A stretch of 64,000 bases of DNA from Haloarchaeobius sp. FL176 (GTDB lineage: Archaea; Halobacteriota; Halobacteria; Halobacteriales; Natrialbaceae). Shown one piece after another: positions 17,039 through 26,454 of the stretch. The position numbers and the translations under genes were made by a program. Each line of letters starts with the position of its first letter. The first letter of the stretch is position 1. Where the stretch lies: contig NZ_JANJYH010000003.1 of NCBI RefSeq assembly GCF_024609245.1, forward strand, positions 186,001 to 250,000, written 5' to 3'. Below the pieces are notes generated by a model. It did no database searches. It was not told where the DNA came from and was given only the letters and a program-made list of their open reading frames with translations.

Positions 17039-17950
17039 ATGGGTCCCTTCGACAGCGTCCTGCGCCGCTTCGAGGCCGTCGAGGCAGCCTGCAACCAGCG
17101 ACTGCCGCGGTCACTGAAAGTCGGGTTCCTCACGCTGTACGCGTTCACGACGCGCGGCGAACCACTCGTCGACCGGGTCGCCGAACGCGGCCCGTGGCGG
17201 CGCTGGCACGACCTCGGCGTCGGCGTGCTCGTCGCCTGCGGCCTCGGCGCGGTCGGCGCTGTCGGCTGGGTCGCCGTCGTCGCGCTGACGACCGACGCGG
17301 AGTCCACCGCCGCGAACGACCCGAACAACATGGTCGCCATCCCAGGCGTCAACGAGTTCATGCCGCTCGCGGCGGCGGGCTACGTCGTCCTCGGCCTGCT
17401 CGTCGCCACGCTCGTCCACGAGGGCGGCCACGCGATATCGCTCCGCGTCGACGACCTCCCTATCGACGAGATGGGCGTCGCCCTCCTGTTCGGGGTGCTC
17501 CCCCTCGCGGCGTACGTCAAGCCGACGGCGGCGGTCGAGGACGCCCCAGCTCGCGCCAGGCTCCGGCTGTTCGCCGCCGGTGTCGCCAACAACGTCGCCG
17601 TCACCCTGCTCGTGCTGCTCGGGTTCGTCGTCGTCGGCCTCGGCACCATCGTCGACGCCTACCTCGTCTACTTCGGCTGGCTCTACACGACCGCCGCGCC
17701 GCCGACGGCCGCCGACGTGGCGAGCCTCGGCGTCGTCGTCAACACGCTGTTCTGGGTCGGCTTCCTGAACGCGAACCTCGCGCTGTTCAACGCGCTTCCC
17801 ATCTGGCCGCTCGACGGCGGCAAGGTGTTCAGAATCGCCGTGGCGGAACTGACCGGCGACGGGGCGGATGCGCCCCGGTCGGTGGTGGTCGGCGCGAGCG
17901 TGGCGACCGCCGCGGTCGTCCTGCTCGCGCTGTTCGGGCCGTCGCTCTAG
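17039..17950 (+). CDS. Site-2-type membrane metalloprotease (M50)
   Basis: A 303-residue polytopic protease. The zinc motif HEGGH is at 127-131 inside a membrane helix (VLGLLVATLVHEGGH), and the third ligand lies in NALPIWPLDGG (Asp259). About six membrane helices are visible; no PDZ or CBS domain is present. Site-2 proteases cut membrane-bound regulators within the bilayer; the substrate is unknown. The frame is open well upstream, but MGPFDSVLRRFE at 17039 is the sensible start. Its TAG stop overlaps that of convergent ppsA in one CTAG. Confidence 0.88.
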   Translation: MGPFDSVLRRFEAVEAACNQRLPRSLKVGFLTLYAFTTRGEPLVDRVAERGPWRRWHDLGVGVLVACGLGAVGAVGWVAVVALTTDAESTAANDPNNMVAIPGVNEFMPLAAAGYVVLGLLVATLVHEGGHAISLRVDDLPIDEMGVALLFGVLPLAAYVKPTAAVEDAPARARLRLFAAGVANNVAVTLLVLLGFVVVGLGTIVDAYLVYFGWLYTTAAPPTAADVASLGVVVNTLFWVGFLNANLALFNALPIWPLDGGKVFRIAVAELTGDGADAPRSVVVGASVATAAVVLLALFGPSL

Positions 17951-20256
17951 CGGACCGAGTCGAGGATGAGCTTCTGCTCGGTGCGCTTGACCTCGTGTTG
18001 CACGTCACGGACGGCGTCGATGTTCGCCGAGATGCTGGAGATGCCGGTGTTGACGAGGTGCTGGACCATCTGTGGCTTGGAGCCGGCCTGCCCGCAGATG
18101 CTCGTGTTCACGTCGTGCTCGCGGCAGGTTTCGATGGTCTGGCTGATGAGTTCGAGGATGGCCGGGTGGAGCTCGTCGAACCGGTCGGCGACGTTCTCGT
18201 TGTTCCGGTCCACCGCGAGGGTGTACTGCGTCAGGTCGTTCGTGCCGAAGGACGCGAAGTCGATGCCCGCCTCGGCCATCTCGCCGACGGAGAGCGCGGC
18301 CGCCGGCGTCTCGACCATCACGCCCCAGCGGCGCTTCGTCGGGTCGATACCCGCCTCCTCCATCAGCTGGCGGACCTGGATGACGTCCTCGGCGTCGTTC
18401 ACGAGCGGGATCATGATCTCGACGTTGTCGTAGCCCATCGAGAACAGGCGACGGAACGCCTCCAGTTCGTGCTTGAACAGCTCCGGCCGGTCGAGGCTGC
18501 GGCGGACGCCGCGGTAGCCGAGCATCGGGTTGTGCTCCTCTGGCTCGTCCTCACCGCCGTCGAGCTGGCGGAACTCGTCGGTCGGCGCGTCGAGCGTGCG
18601 CACACGGACCGGTCGCGGGTAGAACTCCTCGGCGACGCGCTGGACGCCGTCGATTATCTCGTCGATGTACGCCTCCTCGCCGTGGTCCTCGATGTAGCGC
18701 TCGGGCGTCTTGTTCGTCGAGAGGATCATGTGCTCCATACGGAGCAGGCCGACGCCGTCGGCACCCGTCGCGGCGGCGCGCTCGGCGGCCTCGGGGATGG
18801 AGACGTTGACCTTCACCTCGGTCGCGGTCATCGGCTTCACCGGGGCCTGCGGGCGTACCTCCTCGACGGGTTCGCGCTCCTCGTCGGTCTGGGTCTTGCC
18901 CTCGCGGATGGTCCCCTTGTCGCCGTCGAGGGTTATCATCTGACCGTCCTCGAGCGTCGTCGTGGCATCGCCCGCGCCGACGACGGCCGGGACGCCGAGC
19001 TCGCGGGAGACGATGGCGGCGTGGCTCGTCATCCCGCCCTCGTCGGTGACGATGGCGGCGGCACGGCGCATCGCGGGCACCATGTCCGGCGTCGTCATCT
19101 CGGTGACGATGATGTCGCCCTCGCCGACCTTGTCGAGCTGGTCGAGCTTCTTGACGATGCGGGCCCGGCCGGAGGCGATGCCCGGGCTCGAACCCAGGCC
19201 GCGGACGAGCACGTCGTCGCTCCCGCCGCCGTCGGTCGCACTGGCCTCGCCCGGCGTGTCGCTGCCGATGTCGGCGTCGACGCGCGTGTCGTCGGCCTCG
19301 CCGACCTCGCCCTCCGAAATGGTGGTGATGGGACGGGACTGGAGCATGTACACGTCGCCGTCGACGATTGCCCACTCCACGTCCTGCGGCGTCTCGTAGT
19401 GGTCCTCGACGGTGATGCCGAGGTCGCGTAGCTCCGCGAGTTCGTCGTCCGAGAGCACCCGCGCCTCGCGCTGGTCCTCCCGCACGTCGACCTCGGCCGT
19501 CTGCCCGGTCTCGGGGTCCTTGATCATCTTGACCTTCTTGTCGGCGACGGTCACCTCCTCGACGTCGCCGGACTCGCGGTCGAGGTGGTAGTTGTCGGGG
19601 GAGACGCTGCCGGAGACGACGGCCTCGCCGAGTCCCCACGCGGCCTCGATGATCATCGTCGCCGCACCCGTCGAGGGGTGGCTGGTGAACATCACGCCGG
19701 ACTTCTCGGCGTCGACCATCTGCTGGACGACGACCGCGATGTTCACGTCGTCGTGGGCGAAGCCCTGCTGGGTCCGGTAGTAGATGGCGCGCTGGGTGAA
19801 CAGCGACGCCCAGCACTCGCGGACTCGCTCGAGCAGGTCCTCCTCGGTGACGTTGAGGAACGTCTCCTGCTGGCCCGCGAAGGACGCGTCGGGGAGGTCC
19901 TCCGCGGTCGCCGAGGAGCGCACCGCGACGAACGCCTCGCCGTCGCCGACGTGGCTGTAGGCCTCGAGGATCTCCTCGCGCAGTTCGTCGGGGAACTCGC
20001 TCCCCAGGATGAGTTCGCTCGCGCGCGCCTCCGCCTCGGCGAGCGCCTCGCTGTCGTCGACGTCGACGTCGACCGCCTCGAACAGTTCCTCGTCGATGCC
20101 AGCCGCCTCGATGAAGTCCCGGTACGTCTCAGCCGTGACGACGAACCCGGGTGGTACGGGGAGCCCTGCGCCTGTGAGTTCGCCCAGGGACGCCCCTTTG
20201 CCACCGACCGATTCCAGGTCGTCGGCGCGGATGTCGTCCAGCCAGAGTACTGCCAT
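17947..20256 (-). CDS. ppsA: Phosphoenolpyruvate synthase
   Basis: Converts pyruvate, ATP and water to phosphoenolpyruvate, AMP and phosphate (gluconeogenesis). It is 769 residues in the standard order: an N-terminal ATP-grasp domain (SVGGKGASLGEL, VAVRSSATAEDLPDASFAGQ), a phosphohistidine domain with GGMTSHAAIVSRELG (His near 410) and a C-terminal PEP/pyruvate barrel (FGTNDLTQYTL, TSICGQAGSK). A Gly/Asp/Ser-rich linker of about 30 residues precedes the histidine domain. MAVLWLDD at 20256 is the family start, and CTTCTTTACC at about 20281-20290 is a fitting TATA element. Confidence 0.95.
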   Translation of the reverse strand: MAVLWLDDIRADDLESVGGKGASLGELTGAGLPVPPGFVVTAETYRDFIEAAGIDEELFEAVDVDVDDSEALAEAEARASELILGSEFPDELREEILEAYSHVGDGEAFVAVRSSATAEDLPDASFAGQQETFLNVTEEDLLERVRECWASLFTQRAIYYRTQQGFAHDDVNIAVVVQQMVDAEKSGVMFTSHPSTGAATMIIEAAWGLGEAVVSGSVSPDNYHLDRESGDVEEVTVADKKVKMIKDPETGQTAEVDVREDQREARVLSDDELAELRDLGITVEDHYETPQDVEWAIVDGDVYMLQSRPITTISEGEVGEADDTRVDADIGSDTPGEASATDGGGSDDVLVRGLGSSPGIASGRARIVKKLDQLDKVGEGDIIVTEMTTPDMVPAMRRAAAIVTDEGGMTSHAAIVSRELGVPAVVGAGDATTTLEDGQMITLDGDKGTIREGKTQTDEEREPVEEVRPQAPVKPMTATEVKVNVSIPEAAERAAATGADGVGLLRMEHMILSTNKTPERYIEDHGEEAYIDEIIDGVQRVAEEFYPRPVRVRTLDAPTDEFRQLDGGEDEPEEHNPMLGYRGVRRSLDRPELFKHELEAFRRLFSMGYDNVEIMIPLVNDAEDVIQVRQLMEEAGIDPTKRRWGVMVETPAAALSVGEMAEAGIDFASFGTNDLTQYTLAVDRNNENVADRFDELHPAILELISQTIETCREHDVNTSICGQAGSKPQMVQHLVNTGISSISANIDAVRDVQHEVKRTEQKLILDSVR

Positions 20257-20558
20257 TCGTATGCGGAGACACCTTGGCACTGGTAAAGAAGATTCCGGGA
20301 ACGGGCGGCCGATTCTGACTCGGTGTCGAGTGAACGTTCGGCTGGACGGGCAAGTGTTGCCAGTCTCCGCTCGACTGCGACGGCGGGGCCGTGCCGGGTC
20401 CGCCGGGGGGACCGGGCGGGCCGAACGCCGGGATACCGGCCCGAACGTCTGATGGAACCGACAACGCCTGGCACGTGCACTCGCCGACCCCCCGCCGACA
20501 CCGGAACCGTCCGTCCAGACCCGAAAGAAATAGCCACTCGGGCGTCGACTGCCCGACC
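20257..20558. other. 302-base divergent promoter region (ppsA / aminotransferase)
   Basis: It carries the two TATA-like elements, CTTCTTTACC for ppsA near 20285 and AAGAAATAG for the aminotransferase near 20529. A very GC-rich middle contains a GGTCC...GGACC inverted repeat near 20400. No gene or repeat from elsewhere in the window is seen. Confidence 0.4.
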
Positions 20559-21659
20559 ATGGAGTACGAGAAACCGCTCTTCTTCGAGATCATGTCGTAC
20601 GCGGTCCACGCCGACCGTGACGTGGTCGACATGGTCAGCGGGAACCCCGACTGGGAGCCCCCGCAGTCGCTCCGGGACGGCCTGCGCGAGTACGCCGACT
20701 TCGACCAGTCGGAGTTCCAGTACGCGCCCTCGGAGGGACTGCGCGACCTGCGCGAGGAGATCGCCGCGCGCCGGGGCGTCGACGAGTCACAGATCGTCGT
20801 CACGAACGGCGGCGGCGAGGCGAACTACCTGGCGATGGCCCGCGCGCTCGAACGCGGTGCCGGCGACGAGGTCATCCTGACCGACCCCGTCTATCCCTAC
20901 TACCCTGGGAAGACCTCGATGCTCGGCGGCACGCAGCGGTTCGTCCCGACCGACGACGACGGCACGCTCGACCCCGCGGCTGTCCGCGAGGCCGCGAGCG
21001 ACGACACCGCCTGCATCGTCGTCAACTCGCCGAACAACCCGACCGGCGCGGTGTACCCCGAGGAGACGATCCGCGAACTCGTCGCCATCGCGGAGGAGCA
21101 CGACGCCATCCTCGTCAGCGACGAGGTGTACGACCACTACGACCGCTCGGGCCGGTTCACGAGCGCGCTGTCCATCGATTCGCCGGATAGAATCGTCACG
21201 AACTCGTTCTCGAAGACGTTCGCCATCACGGGCTTCCGCGTCGGCTACGCCGTCTTCCCCGAGGAGCACGTCGAGGCCGCGAAGGCCCGCCACATGCTCG
21301 TCAACGTCGCCACCACGCGACCGGGCCAGCACGCGGTGCTCCACGCGCTCCGGCACACCGACCCGGCCTACCACGAAGCCAACCGACAGCTGCTCGCCGA
21401 CCGCGTCGACACGTTCACCGACGCGCTCGACGAAGCCGGCGCGGCGTACACCGAGCCCGACGGCGCGTTCTACGTCATGGCCCGGTTCGACGGCTATCCC
21501 GGCACCATCGAGAACACGAAGGAACTCATCGACGACACCGGCGTCGCGGGGATGCCGGGCGAGGCCTTCGGCGACGCCTTCGACGACTGGTTCCGGTTCG
21601 CGCTCGTGACGCCGCGGGTCGAGGAGGCCGCTGACCGACTCGCCGAGCGGTTCGGGTGA
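20559..21659 (+). CDS. PLP-dependent aminotransferase, class I/II
   Basis: A 366-residue fold-type I aminotransferase. The internal aldimine lysine is Lys219 in TNSFSKTFAITGFRVGY; NSPNNPTGAVY (about 156-166) and SDEVYDHYD (about 187-195) are the conserved PLP and substrate-site blocks. The acceptor and donor cannot be told from sequence; aspartate, aromatic or branched-chain use are all possible. The frame is open upstream, but MEYEKPLFFE at 20559 is supported by the TATA-like AAGAAATAG 26-34 bases before it. Confidence 0.88.
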   Translation: MEYEKPLFFEIMSYAVHADRDVVDMVSGNPDWEPPQSLRDGLREYADFDQSEFQYAPSEGLRDLREEIAARRGVDESQIVVTNGGGEANYLAMARALERGAGDEVILTDPVYPYYPGKTSMLGGTQRFVPTDDDGTLDPAAVREAASDDTACIVVNSPNNPTGAVYPEETIRELVAIAEEHDAILVSDEVYDHYDRSGRFTSALSIDSPDRIVTNSFSKTFAITGFRVGYAVFPEEHVEAAKARHMLVNVATTRPGQHAVLHALRHTDPAYHEANRQLLADRVDTFTDALDEAGAAYTEPDGAFYVMARFDGYPGTIENTKELIDDTGVAGMPGEAFGDAFDDWFRFALVTPRVEEAADRLAERFG

Positions 21660-21715
21660 GGTCTGCGCCGCACGAGGTGCATCCGTTTCTGGCGATGAAT
21701 CCGGATCAGACGGCT

Positions 21716-21985
21716 GGCGCGCGGACTGGCGAGACTGCGCGAGCGCAGTGAGCGCGTCGAGCCATCCGCGCGAGGGACGAGGAGCGCAGGAACGAGCACC
21801 GCAGTCGGCTGGGGAGGTTCGAGGGCGGTCGCGGTGCGGTCGGGTGGGACTGAAAGGGGCGGCGGACCACGCGAACCCCGGCGAAGTAAGCACCGGAGCA
21901 GAGCGAGGAGCGCAACGAGCCGCGGGAGCGTGGCCCGCCGGGGCTTTCTGGTTGTTGTCGGCTGCGGTGATTCCAACGACTCCCG
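21716..21985 (+). repeat. Dispersed intergenic repeat, copy R2
   Basis: This is the fullest copy, in the 439-base gap before the ArsA-like gene. Module a (21716-21763) is nearly identical to the reverse complement of 29949-29994. Module b (21800-21824) matches the reverse complement of 29844-29868 at 24 of 25 positions. A run of GCGGT units then leads into GGGTGGGACTGAAAGGGG (21842-21859). CGAGGAGCGCAG (21778-21789) and the TTCTGGTTG block (about 21949) also occur in R1. Nothing coding is supported in 21660-22098; 21986-22098 holds only the ArsA promoter side. Confidence 0.65.
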
Positions 21986-22098
21986 GGGCTCTCTGGCTGT
22001 TCGCCATGGGAGAGATTCCAAACTACCTCCCACGACACCACAGGACGACCGATGGCGGGACCGATTAGTACACAAGTCGTCGGCCGATACCCGGCCGC

Positions 22099-23322
22099 AT
22101 GAGCGACATCAGCGTCGACCCGGTCGACGAGGTCGAGGACGCCGACGACCCGAGCGCGGACCAGGCCGAAGACACCACACATCCAGCTGACGGCATCGAA
22201 GTCGACTCGGTCGACGACGACCTCGACGAGGCGACGACAGACGCGCTAGACGGCGTCGACGCCCCCGAGTACGTCCTCTACGGCGGGAAGGGCGGCGTCG
22301 GCAAGACGACGATGGCGGCCGCGACGGGCCTCGCGAGCGCGGCCGACGGCACGCGCACGCTCGTCGTCTCCACGGACCCGGCACACTCGCTGTCGGACAC
22401 GTTCGAGACGGAGATTCCGGCGGAGCCGACGCGCATCCGGGAGGATATCCCGCTGTTCGCCGCCGAGATCGACCCCGAGCAGGCGATGGCGGAGGGTGAG
22501 GCACTGTTCGGGGGCGGTGACGGGGCCGGCGCCGACCCGTTCGGCGACGAGCCCGGCGGCGCGGACGCCGGCCCAATGGGCGGGCAGGGCGGTATGGAGG
22601 GCCCGATGGGGGGCCTCGGCGAGATGCTCGGCGGCGAGGGCGGGGACCCGATGAGCTCGATGTTCGGCGGCGCGATGCCCGGTGCGGACGAGGCGGCCGC
22701 CATGCAGCTCTTTCTCGAGTACCTCGACGACCCGCGCTTCGACCGCGTCGTCGTCGACACCGCACCAACCGGCCACACGCTCCGGCTGCTCGAACTCCCC
22801 GAGGTCATGGACACGATGGTCGGCCGCATCGCGAAGCTCCGCGAACGGCTCGGCGGCCTGATGGGCGGCCTCTCCGGCATGTTCGGCGGTGACGACGGCG
22901 CGGACCAGCAGTCGCCGGACCTCGACGAGCTCGCCGACCGCATCGAGCGCCTGCACGCCGTGCTTCGCGACCCCGCACAGACCGACTTCCGCATCGTCAT
23001 GGTGCCCGAGGAGATGAGCGTCTTCGAGTCACGCCGGCTGCGCGCCCAGCTCGCCGACTTCGAGATCCCCGTCGGCACCGTCGTCGTCAACCGGGTCATG
23101 GAGGACCTCGCCGACGTGACCGATTCGGTCGACGCCGACGAGTTCGTGAAGCCGGACCTCGCCGACTGCGAGTTCTGCCAGCGCCGCTGGGACGTCCAGC
23201 AGTCCGCGCTGGCGGAGGCACAGGAGCTGTTCCGCGGGACCGACGTGCGCCGGGTCCCGCTGTTCGCCGACGAGGTGCGCGGGGAACGGATGCTCAGAAT
23301 CGTCGCCGCGTGTCTGGATTGA
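22099..23322 (+). CDS. ArsA/Get3-family ATPase with Gly/Met-rich insertion
   Basis: A 407-residue ATPase of the ArsA/TRC40 family. It has an acidic N-terminal extension (1-56), the deviant Walker A GGKGGVGKTT (62-71) with signature Lys64, switch segments STDPAHSL and VVDTAPTGHTLRLL, and a C-terminal CEFCQRRW zinc-type pair. Between the two halves, at about 130-195, is a long Gly/Met/Pro-rich low-complexity insertion with repeated GGMEGPMGG-like units, and a second short one at about 253-262. Archaeal Get3 homologues insert tail-anchored membrane proteins. The Met-rich stretch resembles a client-binding surface but may be disordered. Confidence 0.85.
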   Translation: MSDISVDPVDEVEDADDPSADQAEDTTHPADGIEVDSVDDDLDEATTDALDGVDAPEYVLYGGKGGVGKTTMAAATGLASAADGTRTLVVSTDPAHSLSDTFETEIPAEPTRIREDIPLFAAEIDPEQAMAEGEALFGGGDGAGADPFGDEPGGADAGPMGGQGGMEGPMGGLGEMLGGEGGDPMSSMFGGAMPGADEAAAMQLFLEYLDDPRFDRVVVDTAPTGHTLRLLELPEVMDTMVGRIAKLRERLGGLMGGLSGMFGGDDGADQQSPDLDELADRIERLHAVLRDPAQTDFRIVMVPEEMSVFESRRLRAQLADFEIPVGTVVVNRVMEDLADVTDSVDADEFVKPDLADCEFCQRRWDVQQSALAEAQELFRGTDVRRVPLFADEVRGERMLRIVAACLD

Positions 23323-23387
23323 AGTAGGAAGCCGGGACCAGCCCCGGTATGCTATAGAACGCCGACGCGCGATGTCCAGCGGTCGTA

Positions 23388-23419
23388 CGGTACAGCATCG
23401 CGCGCTGTCGCGTACCGTC
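23388..23419. terminator. Hairpin between convergent ArsA-like and glycerate kinase genes
   Basis: ACGGTAC (23388-23394) pairs with GTACCGT (23413-23419); inside it AGC pairs with GCT around ATCGCGC. A second inverted pair, GCGCGATG (23368-23375) with CATCGCGC, overlaps it and could form an alternative fold. It lies between two convergent genes, so a terminator role is plausible, though no clear T-run follows. Confidence 0.35.
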
Positions 23420-23445
23420 TGTTCGCCAACAATTTTGGCCGAGCC

Positions 23446-24771
23446 CTACTGCAAGACCACGACCCGCAGGTCGTTGACGTTCGTCCCCGTCGGGGCCGTC
23501 CTGAGCACTGCGTCCCGTCCGTCCAGGTAGCCGCAGCTGTCGTTGACTGTGAGCGCGTCCCGAGCCGGCTCCGGGTTCGGGACGGTCTCACCGTCGACGA
23601 GTGAACCCGCAGCGGCCGTCGAACCGTCGCGACCGTCGGTGTCGACGGCCGCGACCGCCACATCGTCGGTCCCCCGCAGGGTAAGGGCCGCGGCGAGCCC
23701 GAACTCCAGGTTCGGCCCACCTACCCCATCGCCGCGGACGCTGACGGTGCACTCGCCGCCGGAGAGGAGCACCGCCGGCGGGTCGACTGGCCGGCGGGTC
23801 GCCCGCACCTCGCGAGCGACGGCCGCGTGGAACCGGCCAGCCTCGCGAGCCTCGCCTTCGACGCTGGCCGAGAGCACGAGCGGTTCGTACCCTCGTTTCC
23901 GGGCGACCATCGCCGCCGCTGAAAGCGCCGTCTCCGCGTTCGCCAGCACGTGGTAGTCTGCGCGGTCGAACGCCCGGTCGTCGGCGCGCGGCGTCTCCGG
24001 TGCAGACCCGTCGACACCGCACTGGAGGTGTGCCCGCACGGACGGCGCGGCCACGTCGTACCGGTCGAGGGTCGCGACAGCGTCGGCGTACGTCGTGGCG
24101 TCGGGTGCGGTCGGCCCGCTGCCGATGACGGAGGGGTCGTCGCCGACGACGTCCGAGACCGCGAGCGTGACGAGCCGAGCGGGTGCCGCTGCGTCGGCCA
24201 ACCACCCGCCCTTCACCGCCGAGCAGTGCTTCCGGAGGGCGTTGAGCTCGCCGATGGAGGCCCCGGCGTCGAGCAGTTCGCGCGTCACGCCGGCGATGTC
24301 GTCGACGGTGAGGTCGCCGCCGGGCAGCGTCAGGAGCGCGCTCGCTCCCCCGGTGAGTGCGACGAGCACGAGTGCGTCCTCGGGGGCATCGGCGACGGAG
24401 TCCCGAATCCGATGGGCGGCAGCGACGTTCCGCTCGGTCGGGATGGGGTGGTCGCCGACGACCACCTCGACCGGCCCCGCATCGGCCGGCTCGTCGGTGA
24501 TGACGACACCGCCGTCCACGCGGCCGTCGAGCGCGTCGACCAACGCCGCGGCCAGCCGGCCCGCGCCCTTGCCCGCGCCGACGAGCTGTATCGCGGAGAA
24601 CGAGCCGAGGTCGTATCGCGTGTCGTCGACCGTCAGAACAGTGTCGGTGACCGCCACGCCGTCCGCGACGACGCGCTCCGGTAGCGCTGCCTCGATGCCG
24701 GCCGTGACGCAGGCGAGTGCCGTCTCGCGGGCCGGTGTCGTCGCCAGTTCGTCGCGGTTCTCGATGGGCAC
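23446..24771 (-). CDS. Glycerate 2-kinase (MOFRL/DUF4147 family)
   Basis: A 441-residue protein of the GckA/TtuD family that phosphorylates D-glycerate to 2-phosphoglycerate. It has the two-domain family pattern: an N-terminal nucleotide-binding half (VGAGKGAGRLAAAL, VGDHPIPTERN, LTGGASALL, NALRKHCSAVKGG, VSDVVGDDPSVIGSGPT) and a C-terminal MOFRL domain (LSGGECTVSVRGDGVGGPNLEF, VDTDGRDGSTAAAG). It is the last gene of a five-gene leftward run and lies 10 bases after the SDR gene. Confidence 0.9.
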   Translation of the reverse strand: MPIENRDELATTPARETALACVTAGIEAALPERVVADGVAVTDTVLTVDDTRYDLGSFSAIQLVGAGKGAGRLAAALVDALDGRVDGGVVITDEPADAGPVEVVVGDHPIPTERNVAAAHRIRDSVADAPEDALVLVALTGGASALLTLPGGDLTVDDIAGVTRELLDAGASIGELNALRKHCSAVKGGWLADAAAPARLVTLAVSDVVGDDPSVIGSGPTAPDATTYADAVATLDRYDVAAPSVRAHLQCGVDGSAPETPRADDRAFDRADYHVLANAETALSAAAMVARKRGYEPLVLSASVEGEAREAGRFHAAVAREVRATRRPVDPPAVLLSGGECTVSVRGDGVGGPNLEFGLAAALTLRGTDDVAVAAVDTDGRDGSTAAAGSLVDGETVPNPEPARDALTVNDSCGYLDGRDAVLRTAPTGTNVNDLRVVVLQ

Positions 24772-24781
24772 GGTCCGCTCC

Positions 24782-25687
24782 CTACGTGGCGAAGCGCCGG
24801 ACGAGTCCGACGACCACGTCGCGGATCCGGTCCGGCAGGTACCGGGCGAGCAGGCCGTACTTCGCGACGGTGCCGACGGGATATCTGGTCGCGGGGTCGG
24901 TGCTGCTGGCGGCGTTCAGGATGACTCCTGCGACCTGGTTCGGCGAGACGGAGAGCGGGCCGTCGCCCGCGACCAGGCTGGCGTCCTCGAAGAGCTCGTA
25001 GAGGTCGTCGTACGCCTCCGAACGGGGGAGGTCGTCGACCTCGCTGTCGGCGCGGTCGGTGAACTGCGTGGCGACGGGGCCGGGTTCGACGACGACGACC
25101 TCGACGTCGAAATCGCGGAGCTCGCTCCGGAGCGCGTCGCTCATCGCCTCGACGGCGAACTTCGAGGCGGAGTAGACACCGGTTCCGGCCACGGAGAGCT
25201 TGCCCGAGACGCTGGAGACGTTGACGAACGTGCCGTCCTCCGCCTCCCGCATGTGCGGCGCGGCGGCGCGGACGAGCCGGTGGGGGCCGTAGACGTTCAC
25301 GTCGAACTGTTCGTGGACCTTCTCCGTCGGCACGTCCTCGATGGGGCCCATCTGCGCGTAGCCGGCGTTGTTGACGACGCAGTCGATGTGGCCGGCCTCG
25401 TCGACGACCCGGTCGACGACACGCTCGACCTGCCCGCGGTCGGTCACGTCGAGCTCGGCCGTCTCGCAGCCGATGTCGGCCAGGTCCGCGAGGTCGTCCG
25501 GGTCGCGCGCCGTCGCGTACACCAGCCAGCCCTCCGAGCGGAACGCCTTCGCCGTCGCACGGCCGATACCGGAGGAGCAGCCGGTGATGAGTACGGTCTC
25601 CAGTGTCGGTTCCGGTTCCGACGACACCTCGTCGTCCGTCGTCGTGCTCGCCCCCTCGGGCGAGTCGTCGTCCTCGTCTGCGGTCAT
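24782..25687 (-). CDS. Short-chain dehydrogenase/reductase
   Basis: A 301-residue classical SDR. The nucleotide-binding TGCSSGIGRATA motif (about 35-46), NNAG, the catalytic serine segment VNVSSVSG and YSASKFAVEAMSD (Tyr/Lys pair) are all visible. An acidic Ser-rich N-terminal extension of about 28 residues precedes the Rossmann fold, and the C-terminal part has a basic, partly hydrophobic end. The substrate is unknown. It lies between endonuclease V and glycerate kinase with gaps of 25 and 10 bases, so it is probably in their operon. Confidence 0.88.
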   Translation of the reverse strand: MTADEDDDSPEGASTTTDDEVSSEPEPTLETVLITGCSSGIGRATAKAFRSEGWLVYATARDPDDLADLADIGCETAELDVTDRGQVERVVDRVVDEAGHIDCVVNNAGYAQMGPIEDVPTEKVHEQFDVNVYGPHRLVRAAAPHMREAEDGTFVNVSSVSGKLSVAGTGVYSASKFAVEAMSDALRSELRDFDVEVVVVEPGPVATQFTDRADSEVDDLPRSEAYDDLYELFEDASLVAGDGPLSVSPNQVAGVILNAASSTDPATRYPVGTVAKYGLLARYLPDRIRDVVVGLVRRFAT

Positions 25688-25712
25688 GCTCCGGCGTTCA
25701 CCCGGGAGGTAC

Positions 25713-26453
25713 CTAAGTGTCGATGGTTCGTTTCACGTCGTCGGCGTGCGCGTCGGCCAGCCGGGTCGGTTCCGGGAGCTTGTAGCCCGCCGCGGTGGCG
25801 AGCGTCCAGTCCGCCGCGGTCTCGGCGCTCACGCGGTGGCCGGGACTGACGAGAAGCGGGTTGACGTGACGGTTCGACGAGTCGTACTGCTTCGTCTGTA
25901 CGGCGTACCCGATTCTGGTGCCGGCGGGCGCGTCCACGTCGCCGTCGGCGTCGATGCCGACGCGCTCGCCAGCCGCGAGCCCCTCCGTCGACGATTCGGG
26001 CGTGCCACAGAGCAGGTTCTTCGCGACGCCGACGCTCGGCACGTCGAGGACGACGCCGATGTGCGTGGCGAGTCCGGCCTGCCGGAAGTGGATGTGGCCG
26101 CTGCCGTCGAACAGCACGCAGTCGGGCTCGGTCTCCAGCTCCTCGAACGCGGCGAGGATGGGGTTGCCCTCGCGGAACGAGAGCAGCCCGGGGATGTACG
26201 GAATCGAGAGCGGCGAGACGGCGTGGGCACGCTCGACGACGCTCTCGCCGCGGGTGACGACGATGGCGCTCACCACGCGGTCGTCGAGGAACGCCTGGTC
26301 GACGCCGGCGACGAGCGGGCCGGTGTCGCTGCCGACCGCGTCGCCGTCGAACTCGAAGTCGTCGGTGAAGGTCGCCGCCGCGGCGATATCTCGCTGCTGG
26401 GCTTCCATCTCGTCTCTGGCGGCTCCGGGGTCCGGAACGAACTCGGTCCGCAT
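25713..26453 (-). CDS. nfi: Endonuclease V
   Basis: Cuts near deoxyinosine in DNA (and inosine in RNA in some lineages), repairing adenine deamination. It is 246 residues. Conserved blocks are GVDQAFLDDR with the first catalytic aspartate, the PYIPGLLSFREGNP segment with the PYxP wedge and the glutamate, CVLFDGSGHIHFRQAGLATH and VGVAKNLLCG. Start MRTEFVPD at 26453 begins one base after the rhomboid stop; a slightly longer start at 26477 would overlap that gene. Confidence 0.92.
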   Translation of the reverse strand: MRTEFVPDPGAARDEMEAQQRDIAAAATFTDDFEFDGDAVGSDTGPLVAGVDQAFLDDRVVSAIVVTRGESVVERAHAVSPLSIPYIPGLLSFREGNPILAAFEELETEPDCVLFDGSGHIHFRQAGLATHIGVVLDVPSVGVAKNLLCGTPESSTEGLAAGERVGIDADGDVDAPAGTRIGYAVQTKQYDSSNRHVNPLLVSPGHRVSAETAADWTLATAAGYKLPEPTRLADAHADDVKRTIDT

Positions 26454-26454
26454 C

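Noticed and set aside
17194-19431. A 745-codon plus-strand frame
   Set aside because: Antisense to ppsA and out of frame in the protease gene; no known domain.
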